Of a DNA stretch of 64,000 bases, positions 1 through 10,868 are shown one piece after another. Every line of letters starts with the position of its first letter. Position 1 is the stretch's first letter. Under the pieces are notes generated by a model that saw only the letters and a list, made by a program, of their open reading frames with translations, was not told where the DNA came from and did not search any database. The stretch lies in assembly GCF_900099935.1 (NCBI RefSeq), contig NZ_FNEK01000001.1:124001-188000 (forward strand), given 5' to 3'. The stretch comes from Aliiruegeria lutimaris (GTDB lineage Bacteria; Pseudomonadota; Alphaproteobacteria; Rhodobacterales; Rhodobacteraceae). Position numbers and translations under genes: made by a program.

Positions 1-1
1 G

Positions 2-55
2 GAGCCCGACAGCTATATCGAGGCCGTCCTTGGCCCGCAGTCCGGGGAGCACTGA
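2..55 (+). CDS. mnhD: C-terminal tail of an Mrp antiporter subunit (probably MnhD/MrpD), partial
   Basis: The first 55 bases hold an open frame that enters from the left edge and ends in TGA three bases before the mnhE start. Only 17 residues are visible (EPDSYIEAVLGPQSGEH), too few to identify alone. The assignment to the NuoN-like D subunit is inferred from the invariant D-E-F-G order of Mrp operons. Confidence 0.55.
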   Translation, partial: EPDSYIEAVLGPQSGEH

Positions 56-58
56 GCC

Positions 59-562
59 ATGATCCGCAAGATCCTCTATCGCCTCTTCCCCCACCCGCAG
101 CTGACCTTCTTCCTGCTGCTGATCTGGCTGCTGCTGGTCAACAACCTGACGGTGGGCAATGTCGTGCTCGGCCTGATCCTCGGCGTGCTGATCCCCGGCA
201 TCACCCAGCCCTTCTGGCCCAACCGGCCCAAGGTCGCCCGCCCGCTGAAGGCGGCGCAGTATATCCTGCTGGTGTTGTGGGATATCTGCGTGGCCAATGT
301 CGCGGTGGCCCGGATCATCCTGTTCAAGACCAACGCGAACACACACAGCCAATGGATCGTCGTGCCGCTGGACCTGCGCTCGCCCGAGGCCATCACCGTG
401 CTCGCCGGCACAATCACCATGACGCCGGGCACCGTCACCGCCATGCTCTCCGCCGATGCCCAGCACCTGCTGGTGCATTGCCTCGACAGCGAAGACCCCG
501 ACGCGGTGCGCGACGAGATCAAGCACCGTTACGAACGCCGGCTGAAGGAGATCTTCGAATGA
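59..562 (+). CDS. mnhE: Mrp Na+/H+ antiporter subunit E
   Basis: This 167-residue membrane protein is subunit E of the multisubunit Mrp-type monovalent cation/proton antiporter, which exports Na+ in exchange for H+ at the inner membrane. The N-terminus carries hydrophobic segments (about residues 14-46), followed by the QYILLVLWDICVANVAVARI region typical of MrpE and a polar C-terminal half. Length fits the family. The stop overlaps the next start as ATGA, so translation is coupled to mnhF. Confidence 0.93.
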   Translation: MIRKILYRLFPHPQLTFFLLLIWLLLVNNLTVGNVVLGLILGVLIPGITQPFWPNRPKVARPLKAAQYILLVLWDICVANVAVARIILFKTNANTHSQWIVVPLDLRSPEAITVLAGTITMTPGTVTAMLSADAQHLLVHCLDSEDPDAVRDEIKHRYERRLKEIFE

Positions 563-828
563 TCCACTACGCGCTGCTCTTCGCATCCGGGTGCTTCTCC
601 ATCGGCATGCTTCTGAATCTCTGGCGGATCCGTTTTGCCCCCGGCGTGGTGGATCGCATCCTCGCCCTCGACACGCTGGTCGTGAACGCCATCGCGCTGC
701 TCAATGTCTATGGCATCATGCAAGGCACCGCGGTCTATTTCGAGGTCTCGCTGCTCATCGCCATGTTCGGCTTCGTGTCCACCGTCGCCTATTGCCGCTT
801 CATCCTGCGCGGCAACATCATCGAATAG
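559..828 (+). CDS. mnhF: Mrp Na+/H+ antiporter subunit F
   Basis: An 89-residue protein with three hydrophobic helices spanning almost its whole length, as in MrpF. The RVGD-type loop is represented by RFAPGVVDRILALDTL near residues 24-40. The start is fixed by the ATGA overlap with mnhE; longer in-frame extensions would run antisense-like through mnhE and are not credible. It is a small integral subunit of the Mrp complex. Confidence 0.93.
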   Translation: MIHYALLFASGCFSIGMLLNLWRIRFAPGVVDRILALDTLVVNAIALLNVYGIMQGTAVYFEVSLLIAMFGFVSTVAYCRFILRGNIIE

Positions 829-837
829 GAGGAAGCG

Positions 838-1221
838 ATGGAAATTTTTGCCGAAATCGTGATTTCCCTCATGCTGGTCATCGGCGGCCTGTTCGGCCTG
901 CTAGGCAGCTTCGGCCTGATCAAGCTCGACGACACGATGCGCCGCCTGCATGCGCCCACGAAGGCCACGACTTTGGGGGTCGGCGGGGTGCTCATCGCCT
1001 CCATGCTCTATTTCGCCGTGTTCATGGGAGACGTGTCCTATCACGAGTTGCTGATCACGGCCTTCCTCTTCATCACCGCGCCCATCACCGCGAATTTCGT
1101 CGCCAAGGCCCATATGCATCGTGACGTGAAAGAGCGGGACCTTCCGCGGACCGGCGGCAGATATGGCTGGGCCGGCTATGACGAGATCGGCGACGAGGAA
1201 CAGCCCATCGACACGAAGTGA
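838..1221 (+). CDS. mnhG: Mrp Na+/H+ antiporter subunit G
   Basis: A 127-residue MrpG subunit. Three transmembrane helices (about residues 5-25, 42-62, 68-86) surround the conserved stretch LIKLDDTMRRLHAPTKATTLG, followed by a hydrophilic C-terminal tail of about 40 residues. A strong ribosome binding site (AGGAGG) sits just upstream, nine bases after the mnhF stop. It is the last gene of the antiporter operon, since the next gene has its own leader. Confidence 0.93.
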   Translation: MEIFAEIVISLMLVIGGLFGLLGSFGLIKLDDTMRRLHAPTKATTLGVGGVLIASMLYFAVFMGDVSYHELLITAFLFITAPITANFVAKAHMHRDVKERDLPRTGGRYGWAGYDEIGDEEQPIDTK

Positions 1222-1349
1222 CGGTTTTCGCAGCTTGCGACGATCCGGGCCGGCCGAATCCGGGGCCCGGTCCCGGAAACTATTCGCGATCATAAAAAAA
1301 TGGTAAGGAGGTCCTCTTTCAAAACAAGAAATATCGGAGGGGATGTCTC

Positions 1350-2285
1350 ATGAAGGTCGCGATTGTCCAGGAGCCACCAGTCTATCTGAACCTGCCAGAA
1401 ACCATGGAGCGGGCCGTTCAATTGGTGGAACAATCCGCCCGGGAGGGGGCCAAGCTGATGGTGTTTCCGGAGGCGTGGTTTCCCGGCTACCCGACCTTCG
1501 TCTGGCGGCTATCGCCCGGCGCGGGCATGGGCAAGACGGACGAGCTGTTTGCCCAGCTGCAGGCCAATTCCATCGATCTGAGCCGCAACGGCATGGCGCC
1601 GCTTCAGGCGGCCGCGGCCGAGAACGGGATGGTGATCGTCGCCGGCTACCAGGAACTGGACGGGGCGGTGAGCGGCTCGACGCTGTTCAATTCCTGCGTG
1701 ATCATCGACGCCGACGGGACGATCGCCAACAATCACCGCAAGCTCATGCCGACCAACCCGGAGCGCATGGTCTGGGGGTTCGGCGATGGCTCTGGCCTCA
1801 ACGTGGTCGAGACAGCGGTGGGACGCGTCGGAGCGCTGCTGTGCTGGGAAAACTACATGCCGCTGGCGCGTTTCGCGCTCTACGCCCAGAATGTCGATAT
1901 CTATGTCGCACCGACCTGGGACAGCGGAGACACCTGGCTGGCGACCATGCAACATATCGCGCGCGAGGGCGGCTGCTGGGTTCTCGGCTGTGCGACTTCG
2001 CTGGAAGTATCTGATATTCCAACTGACATTCCGCATTACGACGAGCTGTTTCCCAACAAGGGCGAGTGGGTCAATCCCGGCGACGCGGTTATCTATCGCC
2101 CCTTCGGAGGCCTTGCCGCGGGCCCGATGCACAAGGAGAAAGGCTTGCTTGTCGCCGATATCGACGTGGACGCCGCTCGGGCGTCACGGCGGAAATTCGA
2201 CGTGGCCGGCCATTATTCGCGCCCGGATGTATTCAGCCTGTCGGTCGACCGAAGCCGGAAGCTGCCAGTCGCCTTCGAAGACTAG
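1350..2285 (+). CDS. Carbon-nitrogen hydrolase of the nitrilase family
   Basis: A 311-residue cytoplasmic enzyme of the nitrilase superfamily, branch 1 (nitrile to carboxylate plus ammonia), as judged from the FPEAWFPGYP and LLCWENYMPLAR motifs. The catalytic triad is visible: Glu41, Lys131 (NHRKLMPTNPERMVW) and nucleophile Cys165 (GALLCWENYM). The start has a good Shine-Dalgarno (GGAGGGG, about 8 bases upstream). It stands alone after a 128-base leader. The natural nitrile is unknown, and an aliphatic amidase or cyanide-type activity cannot be excluded. Confidence 0.85.
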   Translation: MKVAIVQEPPVYLNLPETMERAVQLVEQSAREGAKLMVFPEAWFPGYPTFVWRLSPGAGMGKTDELFAQLQANSIDLSRNGMAPLQAAAAENGMVIVAGYQELDGAVSGSTLFNSCVIIDADGTIANNHRKLMPTNPERMVWGFGDGSGLNVVETAVGRVGALLCWENYMPLARFALYAQNVDIYVAPTWDSGDTWLATMQHIAREGGCWVLGCATSLEVSDIPTDIPHYDELFPNKGEWVNPGDAVIYRPFGGLAAGPMHKEKGLLVADIDVDAARASRRKFDVAGHYSRPDVFSLSVDRSRKLPVAFED

Positions 2286-2422
2286 GGCAGGCGCGCCGGG
2301 CACAGGCTCGGCAGATCGGGTTTTCCTCCCTGATTGACCCCTTGCGCATCTGACAGATCGACTCCACTCGTGCAAAGGTGGCAGAACGAAGCCACGTAAC
2401 GAAATCGGTCTGGGAGCATGGC

Positions 2423-3367
2423 ATGGCGATCGAATTGACGACTCTGGATGGAACAGCAATTTCCGCATTCTGTTTTGGCGCCATGCAATTCGGCATCGGG
2501 GCGGACCGGGCGGCCTCGGAAGAGATGTACGCCGCCTGCCGGGGCGCCGGCATCAATTTCTTCGATACAGCACATGGCTATTCCGACGGCCTCTCCGAGA
2601 CCTGGCTCGGGGACATGGTCCGGAGCGAAAGGGACGCCGTCTTCTTTGCCAGCAAGGTCGCGGTCTCCGGTGGTTCGGGACGGAAAAACATCCTGGCGCA
2701 ATTCGACGAGAGTTGCCGCCGGCACAAACTTGAGTGCGTGGATGGTCTGTACCTCCACCGCTGGGATGCACAGACACCGCTCGAAGAGACGTTCGAGACC
2801 CTCGCCGGCCTGAAAGAGGAGGGGAAAGTCCGCTACATCGGCGTTTCCAACTTCGCGGCCTGGCAGGTCATGAAGTCGGTCGCGGTCGCCGAACGGTTCG
2901 ACCTCAAGATCTCGCTTCTGCAGCCGATGTACAACCTGGTGAAGCGGCAGGCCGAAATGGAGCTTTTGCCGATGGCGGCGGATCAGGAGATCGCGGTTGC
3001 GCCCTACTCTCCGCTCGGCGGCGGATTGCTGACGGGGAAATACCGCGGCGGCGCAACCGGGCGGCTCGATACCGATCCCAGCTACAAGATCCGCTATGGC
3101 GAACAATGGATGCGCGACGTTGCCGTGGCATTGACCGATCTTGCCGAGGAGATGGGACAGTCCCCGGCAACGCTCGCGGTGGCTTGGGTGGCCAGCCATC
3201 CCGCCGTGACGGCGCCGATCATCAGCGCCCGTTCGCTCGATCAGCTGAAACCGTCGCTGGCCGCGGTCGGGTTTGAAATGGATGCGGCCTTGCGCGCGCG
3301 GATGACGGCGCTCACGCCGACACTCGAACCCGCGACAGGCCGCCTGGAAGAAGCCGCAAAGACATAA
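2423..3367 (+). CDS. Aldo/keto reductase
   Basis: A 314-residue NAD(P)H-dependent aldo/keto reductase of the YdhF/Tas-like TIM-barrel type. The catalytic tetrad is visible as Asp48 (FFDTA), Tyr53 (HGYSDG), Lys78 (FASKVA) and His112 (GLYLHRWD). The start at 2423 is preferred over an ATG 45 bases earlier because GGGAG lies just upstream and the family N-terminus begins here. The substrate is not deducible. It may be co-transcribed with the nitrilase 137 bases upstream, and it is convergent with gcdH. Confidence 0.85.
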   Translation: MAIELTTLDGTAISAFCFGAMQFGIGADRAASEEMYAACRGAGINFFDTAHGYSDGLSETWLGDMVRSERDAVFFASKVAVSGGSGRKNILAQFDESCRRHKLECVDGLYLHRWDAQTPLEETFETLAGLKEEGKVRYIGVSNFAAWQVMKSVAVAERFDLKISLLQPMYNLVKRQAEMELLPMAADQEIAVAPYSPLGGGLLTGKYRGGATGRLDTDPSYKIRYGEQWMRDVAVALTDLAEEMGQSPATLAVAWVASHPAVTAPIISARSLDQLKPSLAAVGFEMDAALRARMTALTPTLEPATGRLEEAAKT

Positions 3368-3380
3368 CGCGATTATCCGA

Positions 3381-3417
3381 CGGCCCAACCAGCGCAAGCT
3401 TCGCTTTCATTGGGCCG
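3381..3417. terminator. Candidate bidirectional terminator between convergent genes
   Basis: CGGCCCAA and TTGGGCCG form an 8-bp outer stem enclosing a smaller AGCG/CGCT stem. It sits in the 73-base gap between the aldo/keto reductase stop and the gcdH stop. There is no clear T-tract, so the terminator role is inferred from position. Confidence 0.45.
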
Positions 3418-3440
3418 CCGGTGATCTGTCCTCAGATGGT

Positions 3441-4655
3441 TTAAACGAAGGCCTGAATGCCCGTCTGCGCCCGACCTAAGATCAGCGCGTGGATGTCATG
3501 CGTGCCCTCGTAGGTGTTGACCGCTTCGAGATTCATCACGTGGCGGATCACGCCATATTCGTCCGAGATCCCGTTGCCACCGAGCATGTCGCGCGCCTCG
3601 CGGGCGATGGCCAGCGACTTGCCGCAATTGTTGCGCTTCATCATAGAGACAAGCTCGCCCGGCGCGCGATGCTCGTCCATCAAGCGGCCAAGCCGCAGAA
3701 CACCCTGCAGGCCGAGCGCGATCTCGGTCTGCATGTCGGCGAGTTTCTTCTGGATCAACTGGTTGGCGGCGAGCGGGCGACCGAACTGCTTGCGGTCGAG
3801 CGTGTACTCGCGCGCCATGTGCCAGCAGGCCTCCGCCGCGCCCAGGGCGCCCCAGGCGATGCCGTAACGCGCCCGGTTCAGGCAGCCGAACGGGCCTGCC
3901 AGCCCGCTGATTTCCGGCAGCAGGTTCTCCTCCGGGACGAAAACCTCGTCCATCATGATCATGCCGGTGACGGAGGCGCGCAGGGAGAACTTGCCCTCGA
4001 TCTTCGGCGTCTCCAGCCCCTTCATGCCGCGCTCCAGCAGGAAGCCCTTGATCTTGCCGTCATGCGCTTCGGACTTAGCCCAGACAACACAGATATCGGC
4101 GATGGGCGAGTTGGTGATCCAGTTCTTGGAGCCCGAGAGCAGGTAACCGCCGTCCGTCGGCTTGGCGCGCGTCACCATGCCGCCCGGGTCGGAGCCGTGA
4201 TCCGGCTCGGTCAGCCCGAAACAGCCAACCAACTCGCCGGTGGCCAGTTTCGGCAGGTATTTTTGCCGCTGCGCCTCGGTGCCATAGGCAAAGATCGGGT
4301 GCATCACCAGCGAGCTTTGCACCGACATCGCCGAGCGATAGCCTGAATCGACCCGCTCCACCTCGCGCGCGACCAGCCCGTAGGAGGTGTAATTCGTCCC
4401 TGCCCCGCCATATTCCTCGGGGATCGTGCAGCCCAGCAAGCCCAGCTCGCCCAGCTCCGTCATGATCTCGCGGTGAAAGATCTCGTGCCGGTTCGCCTCC
4501 AGCACCCGCCGCGCCAGCCCGTCCTGGCAATAGGCGTGGGCGGCGTCGCGGATCATGCGTTCTTCCTCGCTCAACTGCTCGTCGAGCAGGAACGGGTCCT
4601 GCCATTGCAGGTCCGCGGGGCGCGCACGCGCTGTCTCGGGGGTGTTGCTCGCCAT
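3441..4655 (-). CDS. gcdH: Glutaryl-CoA dehydrogenase
   Basis: A 404-residue FAD flavoenzyme of the acyl-CoA dehydrogenase family. It oxidises and decarboxylates glutaryl-CoA to crotonyl-CoA in lysine, tryptophan and aromatic-acid breakdown. The C-terminal [16 protein letters not shown] block with catalytic Glu383 is the hallmark that separates GcdH from other acyl-CoA dehydrogenases. [15 protein letters not shown] and the [14 protein letters not shown] segment are also family-typical. The gene stands alone and is divergent from a RAM-domain regulator, its likely regulatory partner. Confidence 0.93.
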   Translation of the reverse strand: MASNTPETARARPADLQWQDPFLLDEQLSEEERMIRDAAHAYCQDGLARRVLEANRHEIFHREIMTELGELGLLGCTIPEEYGGAGTNYTSYGLVAREVERVDSGYRSAMSVQSSLVMHPIFAYGTEAQRQKYLPKLATGELVGCFGLTEPDHGSDPGGMVTRAKPTDGGYLLSGSKNWITNSPIADICVVWAKSEAHDGKIKGFLLERGMKGLETPKIEGKFSLRASVTGMIMMDEVFVPEENLLPEISGLAGPFGCLNRARYGIAWGALGAAEACWHMAREYTLDRKQFGRPLAANQLIQKKLADMQTEIALGLQGVLRLGRLMDEHRAPGELVSMMKRNNCGKSLAIAREARDMLGGNGISDEYGVIRHVMNLEAVNTYEGTHDIHALILGRAQTGIQAFV

Positions 4656-4841
4656 GTCTCCTCATCCCTCTGCTGGCACATCCGAATCCCTCGTGCTTAC
4701 GGCCAAAGCGATCCGGTTTCCATGCCGCTCTTTTCACGGGAGAGAATGTCCCGCAAAGAGGGTGGCAGAGACCCGGTTTTAAGCTGCGCCCCCCGTGGTG
4801 CTGTGCTAGGACTCGCCGAGGCAAAGCATGCGAGGAGTGAA

Positions 4842-5081
4842 ATGAACAACTGCGTCTTCGTCCAGATCCGTTGTGCCCCTGGAACCACCTACGAGGTGGC
4901 CGATGCCATCGCGCTGCGGGAAATCCACTCGGAGCTGTTTTCGACCTCGGGCGAATATGACCTGCTGCTCAAGCTCTACGTGCCCGAAGGCGCCGATGTG
5001 GGCCATTACATCAACGAGAATGTCGCCTGCATCCCGAACGTCCAGCGCACACTCACCACGATGACCTTCCGCGCCTTCTAG
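4842..5081 (+). CDS. Stand-alone RAM (Lrp/AsnC ligand-binding) domain protein
   Basis: A 79-residue protein consisting only of the Lrp/AsnC effector-binding (RAM) fold, with no helix-turn-helix. Recognisable segments are VFVQIRCAPGTTYEVADAIA, GEYDLLLKLYVPEG and the C-terminal VQRTLTTMTF strand. The start has GAGGAG upstream, and longer in-frame starts would overlap gcdH. Such proteins oligomerise and may sense amino acids. Placement divergent from gcdH suggests a link to lysine/glutarate metabolism, which is inference. Its stop shares the bases CTAG with the convergent acyltransferase stop. Confidence 0.85.
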   Translation: MNNCVFVQIRCAPGTTYEVADAIALREIHSELFSTSGEYDLLLKLYVPEGADVGHYINENVACIPNVQRTLTTMTFRAF

Positions 5082-5932
5082 GCCTGCGCCTGCAGCGCCG
5101 CATAGGCGCGCGACATTTCCCCATGGAGCCGCTCCAGATCGGAATCGACCTCCGCCTCCGGGTCGCAGTGGAAGCTTTCCAGCACATCGATCCGGATCAC
5201 GCCGGGCCTTGGCATTTTCCTGTTGCGCGGCAACAGGCGGTCCGAGCCGGATATGACCACCGGCCGAATGCTCCGCCCCGTCTCGCGTGCCACCAACACC
5301 ACACCCGCCTTCAGCGGCGCCAGCCCTTCCTCGCCGCTGCGGGTTCCCTCGGGAAAGAGGATCAGCGACCGGCGTCGAGGCATGGCGGCGACCGCTTCGG
5401 CCAGATGCCGGCGCGCATCGCTGCCGCGGGCGCGGTCGATGGAGACCAGACCGGCGGCTCGGAATCCTCTTCCGACGAAGAAGTTGGAGAAAAACTCCTT
5501 CTTGGCACCGAAAGTAACCCATTTTCCGGCCGGCACATTGGACAGCAGCGCGAAGCCATCGAGATGGCTGCGGTGATTGACGGCAAAGATGGAATTTTCG
5601 TCGGCGGCCATACGTGCAACCGCGGTCGGGCTGATCTCCACCCGGATATCGAGGAACCAAAGCAGCCAACCACAGCTACGCGGGACAAGCCTCCAGTACC
5701 AGCTGCGAAAGCCGCGCCGCTTCTCGCAGAAACGTGGGGCGATGCAGATAAAGAGAAACAGCACCGGCCCGACAACGAGCAGCGCCAGACGCTTGAGCAA
5801 TGTGAACAAGGGGTCCCTTTCCGATCCGGGCAACGGGCGGGAAGAGGCTCCTTCGGTCGCATCCAAGTTGACAGAGGCTGTCTCGCGATTCCGGCTGCCT
5901 GTCAAGCAAGGGGATCCTGCGCCGCCGCCCAT
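5078..5932 (-). CDS. plsC: 1-acyl-sn-glycerol-3-phosphate acyltransferase-like protein
   Basis: A 284-residue PlsC-family acyltransferase, which transfers an acyl chain to lysophosphatidic acid or a related lysolipid at the inner membrane. The catalytic HX4D motif is NHRSHLD (His120, Asp125) and the glycerophosphate-binding block is FPEGTRS (193-199). A hydrophobic segment lies at about residues 47-65. The first 40 residues are polar and unlike the family, so the true start may be an alternative codon downstream. Ornithine-lipid OlsA-type function is possible. Confidence 0.8.
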   Translation of the reverse strand: MGGGAGSPCLTGSRNRETASVNLDATEGASSRPLPGSERDPLFTLLKRLALLVVGPVLFLFICIAPRFCEKRRGFRSWYWRLVPRSCGWLLWFLDIRVEISPTAVARMAADENSIFAVNHRSHLDGFALLSNVPAGKWVTFGAKKEFFSNFFVGRGFRAAGLVSIDRARGSDARRHLAEAVAAMPRRRSLILFPEGTRSGEEGLAPLKAGVVLVARETGRSIRPVVISGSDRLLPRNRKMPRPGVIRIDVLESFHCDPEAEVDSDLERLHGEMSRAYAALQAQA

Positions 5933-5947
5933 TTCGACGATCGGAAT

Positions 5948-6090
5948 GGGGGCTTTGCCCCCCGCGCTCTTGCGAGCGCTCCCCCTAGGATATTTGCAGA
6001 AAGAGGATGAAACACGCTATCCACTTTCCTCTTTCCCCAAATATCCCCGCCGGAGGCACGATCCACAGGATCGTTCGCGCGAAAGGCGGC
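5948..6090 (+). repeat. Composite palindromic intergenic repeat, copy 1
   Basis: Module A (GGGGGCTTTGCCCCC, then GCGCTC-TTGC-GAGCGC, then AGGATATTT) is followed by a short spacer. Module B then follows (AAATATCC, CCGCCGGAGGCACGATCC and a GGATCGTTC arm). The AGGATATTT and AAATATCC parts, with GAAAGAGGA and TCCTCTTTC, pair with each other, so the whole element can fold into one long hairpin carrying side hairpins. It lies between the sugar-binding protein stop and plsC. Confidence 0.85.
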
Positions 6091-6104
6091 GTTTGCCGGA
6101 ACAG

Positions 6105-6133
6105 GAAAGCGCCCGGCGAAACCGCCGGGCGCT
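6105..6133 (-). terminator. Terminator of sugar locus 1
   Basis: A perfect 11-bp stem AGCGCCCGGCG/CGCCGGGCGCT with a four-base loop is followed on the minus strand by TTTCC. It starts about 33 bases beyond the stop of the sugar-binding protein gene. Confidence 0.75.
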
Positions 6134-6165
6134 CCATGCTGCTGTCCCTCGAGATTTCTACGCGA

Positions 6166-7113
6166 TCAGAACGGGCTGTCGGGATAGTAGAACTTCTCGG
6201 CATTCTCCTTGGTGATCAGGACAGAACCGATCACGAACTTGCCGGAGACCGGGGCGTTTGAGACGAAGTTCAGCGCCGTCATCTCGATCGCCGTGGCCGA
6301 CATCGAGGGCGGATAGGTCACGTTGGCCTTGATCGTTGCGTCGCCATCGGCCACGCGCTTGATCATCTCCTTCATGCCGGCGCCGCCAAGCACCCACATC
6401 TCGTCCATGCGGTCCGCTTCCTTCATCGCCCCCAGCACACCGATGGCCATGTCGTCGTCAGAGGCCCACACGGCGTCGATTTCCGGATACTTGGACAGGA
6501 AGTCCTGCATCACGGTGAAGGCGTCGTCACGGTTCCAGTTGCCGTGCTCCATGCCGAGGATCTCGATGCCGGAGCCTTCGATCGCAGCCTGGAAGCCCTC
6601 GACGCGCTCGTTGTCGATGGTTGTCGGGATCCCGCGCAACACGACGATCTTGCCGCCATCGGGCATCATTTCCTTGAAGAACATGCCGGACGTGTAGCCG
6701 AAGCCGGGGTTGTCGCCGGCAACATAAAGGTCCTCGATGCCCTCCTCGCTCAGGCCGCGGTCGATGACCGTCACCCAGGCGCCGCTATCCTTCACGCGCT
6801 TCACGGGCGCGGTCAGCGGCTCGGATTCGAAGGGCAGAACCACCAGCGCGTCGATATTGCGGGTGGCCATCATGTCCTCGATGTCGTTGACCTGCTTGGC
6901 CGGGTCGGAGGCGGTCGCAAGCACGAAGTCGAGCTCGGGATAGGTGGCTTCCAGCCGGTCGATCGCTTCCTTGGCGTGGAAGTTCATGCCGCCGGCCCAG
7001 CCATGGGTCGCGGCCGGAATGGACACGCCGATGATCGTATCGGCGGCCATTGCCACGCCTGCGGCCATCAGGGTCGCAATCGCCGTGGCGCCGAAGAGAT
7101 GCTTCATTTTCAT
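6166..7113 (-). CDS. Sugar ABC transporter substrate-binding protein (ribose type)
   Basis: A 315-residue periplasmic binding protein of the Peripla_BP_4/RbsB class. A signal peptide covers about residues 1-23 (cleavage after AGVAMA). Body motifs include SDPAKQVNDIEDMMATRNIDALVVLPFES, VIDRGL and VWASDDDMAIGVLGAMKEA, typical of monosaccharide-binding proteins of CUT2 importers. GGGAGGAAG lies upstream of the start. It is the last gene of the minus-strand operon 11921-6166. The ligand cannot be named from sequence; a pentose, hexose, polyol or glycoside is possible. Confidence 0.88.
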   Translation of the reverse strand: MKMKHLFGATAIATLMAAGVAMAADTIIGVSIPAATHGWAGGMNFHAKEAIDRLEATYPELDFVLATASDPAKQVNDIEDMMATRNIDALVVLPFESEPLTAPVKRVKDSGAWVTVIDRGLSEEGIEDLYVAGDNPGFGYTSGMFFKEMMPDGGKIVVLRGIPTTIDNERVEGFQAAIEGSGIEILGMEHGNWNRDDAFTVMQDFLSKYPEIDAVWASDDDMAIGVLGAMKEADRMDEMWVLGGAGMKEMIKRVADGDATIKANVTYPPSMSATAIEMTALNFVSNAPVSGKFVIGSVLITKENAEKFYYPDSPF

Positions 7114-7156
7114 GGTCTTCCTCCCTTGAATGCCCCGCGACGGGGCAGTGTTCCCG

Positions 7157-8159
7157 TCAGCGGGATGACTTCCTGGCGCGTTGCAGCACGACCGCCAGAA
7201 TGATGATCACGCCCTGGATCGCCCCGTTGAGATAGGGGCTCACGAGGTCCGTGAGATTGAGAATGTTGTCGATCAGCCCGAGGATCAGGACACCGACGAC
7301 GGTGCCCCAGACGCGCCCGAAACCACCAGACAACAGCGTGCCACCGATGATGACCGCCGCGATGGTCTCCAGCTCCCACAGCAGGCCGGTGGAATTGGAG
7401 GCCGAACCGAGCCGAGGCACGTAGAGCACGGAGGCCAGGCCCACCAGGATCCCGAGCACGACATAGGTCATTAGGCGGACATTCTTGACATGCACCGCCG
7501 AGTACCGCGCGACCTGCTCGTTGGAGCCGATGGCGGCGCAATGGCGGCCATAGGCCGTGTGGCGCATGGCGATCTCGCCGAGAATGGCGACCACGGCAAA
7601 GACGATGATCGGCCAGCGGATGCCGAACAGCCCGCCGTAATAGACCGGCTCATAGATCGAGCCGATCGAGAAATTGAGCGAGATGGTTCCCCCATCGGCC
7701 ATCCATGTGACAAGGCTGCGGAAGATCACCATCATGCCCAGCGTCACGATGAAGGCCTCGATCCCCATTCGGGTGATCAGCAACCCGTTCACCGCACCGG
7801 CAATCGCACCGAGCATGAGCCCCGTCCCCATGCCGATGAGGATCACCCCCCATCCCGTGCCAAGCGCGGGGATGAGCGCGTTCATCACCATGATCATGAT
7901 CCCGGCGATGAAGGCGGTCATCGAGCCCACCGAGAGGTCGAGGCCCCCGGCGGTGATCACGAAGGTCATGCCGACGGCCATGATGCCGATGAAGGCCGAG
8001 CGCGAGAGCACGTTGGTGATGTTCTTGGAGGCGAGGAAATCGGGGTTCAGCAGGTAGCCGATCACGATCAGGACAACGAGCGCCAGGATCGGCCCGAGCG
8101 CCTGAATGTCGAATTTGAACCCGGTGCCCTTGCCATTGGCCGGGGCATTGCTGGTCGTG

Positions 8160-8173
<14 letters not shown>
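7157..8173 (-). CDS. Sugar ABC transporter permease (RbsC type)
   Basis: A 338-residue inner-membrane permease of the BPD_transp_2 family with about eight or more hydrophobic helices. The conserved ITAGGLDLSVGSM segment and GGTLLSGGFGRVWGTVVGVLILGLI near the C-terminus are classic for RbsC/XylH-type subunits. Two start codons (8173 and 8167) are possible; both overlap the ATPase stop, so translation is coupled. It forms the channel of the CUT2 importer with its neighbours. Confidence 0.9.
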
Positions 8174-9713
<1,540 letters not shown>

Positions 9714-9720
9714 CGGTTCC

Positions 9721-10866
9721 TCACGCCAGCTTGACCCAGGCCGCGTCCCGCGCCGAGCTGCGCACGCAGGCATCGACGAAGGACACGCCGGCCAGCCCGT
9801 CCTGCACAGTCGGGAAGACGACATCGGCCGGGATCGGCTCGCCCGCCATCTTCGCCCGGATCGCGCGTGCGGCCTCGGCATAGATATTGGCGAAGCCTTC
9901 CAGGTAGCCCTCGGGGTGTCCGCCCGGCGTGCGGGAGACACGGTTGGCCACGTCGCGCGCGCCGGAACCGGAGCGGGTCAGCAGCCGCTTGGGCTCGCCG
10001 AACGGCGTTAACCAGAGGTAGTTCGGGTCCTCCTGCGACCATTCCAGCCCGCCCTTGGCGCCGTAGACGCGCAGCTTGAGCGCGTTCTCGTTGCCCGGCG
10101 CCACCTGGCTGCACCAGAGCATCCCGCGCGCGCCGCCCTTGTAGCGCAGCATGACGTGGCCGTTATCGTCCACGCGGCGACCATCGACGAAACTCTGCAG
10201 ATCCGCCGAAAGGCTCTCTAGCTCGAGCCCGGTCACGAAACCGGCGAGGTTGAAGGCGTGGGTGCCGATATCGCCAGTCGAGCCCCCTGCCCCCGTGCGT
10301 TCCGGATCGGTGCGCCATTCGGATTGCTTGTTGATGCCGGTCTTCTCGACCGCCTCCGTCAGCCAGTCCTGCGGGTATTCGACCTGCACGACGCGGATTT
10401 CACCCAGCTCGCCATTGGCGACCATCTCGCGCGCCTGCCGCACCATCGGGTAGCCGGTATAGTTATGCGTGAGCACAAAGAGCGCATCGCTCTCCTCGGC
10501 CAGCTTCACAAGCTTGCGGGCGTCCGGCAATGTCGAGGTCAGCGGCTTGTCGCAGATCACGTGGATGCCACGCTTGAGGAATTCGCGCGCCGCCGGGTAG
10601 TGGACGTGGTTCGGGGTGACGATCGCCACGGCGTCGATACCGTCCTTGATCCGGTTCTCGCGGATCGCCATCTCGCGGAAATCGCCATAGATCCGGTCCG
10701 GCGCGAGGCCGAGCGCCTCGCCACTCGCCTTCGCCTTCTCCCGCGTCGAGGAAAGCGCCCCGGCGACCAGTTCGAATTCCCCGTCAATGCGGGCGGCGAT
10801 GCGGTGCACGGCGCCGATGAAAGCGTCATTGCCGCCACCGACCATGCCAAGTTTCAGTGGTGCCAT
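9721..10866 (-). CDS. Gfo/Idh/MocA family oxidoreductase
   Basis: A 381-residue NAD(P)-dependent sugar or polyol dehydrogenase. The N-terminal Rossmann fold begins KLGMVGGGNDAFIGAVHR, the active-site lysine block is CDKPLTSTL (in place of EKP), and GGSTGDIGTHAFNLAGFV contains the family GDxGTH motif. The start at 10866 follows the isomerase stop by two bases; the 52 extra upstream residues of the open frame are not family-like. With its neighbour it may act on a 3-keto-sugar or inositol-like substrate (inference). Confidence 0.88.
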   Translation of the reverse strand: MAPLKLGMVGGGNDAFIGAVHRIAARIDGEFELVAGALSSTREKAKASGEALGLAPDRIYGDFREMAIRENRIKDGIDAVAIVTPNHVHYPAAREFLKRGIHVICDKPLTSTLPDARKLVKLAEESDALFVLTHNYTGYPMVRQAREMVANGELGEIRVVQVEYPQDWLTEAVEKTGINKQSEWRTDPERTGAGGSTGDIGTHAFNLAGFVTGLELESLSADLQSFVDGRRVDDNGHVMLRYKGGARGMLWCSQVAPGNENALKLRVYGAKGGLEWSQEDPNYLWLTPFGEPKRLLTRSGSGARDVANRVSRTPGGHPEGYLEGFANIYAEAARAIRAKMAGEPIPADVVFPTVQDGLAGVSFVDACVRSSARDAAWVKLA

Positions 10867-10868
10867 TA

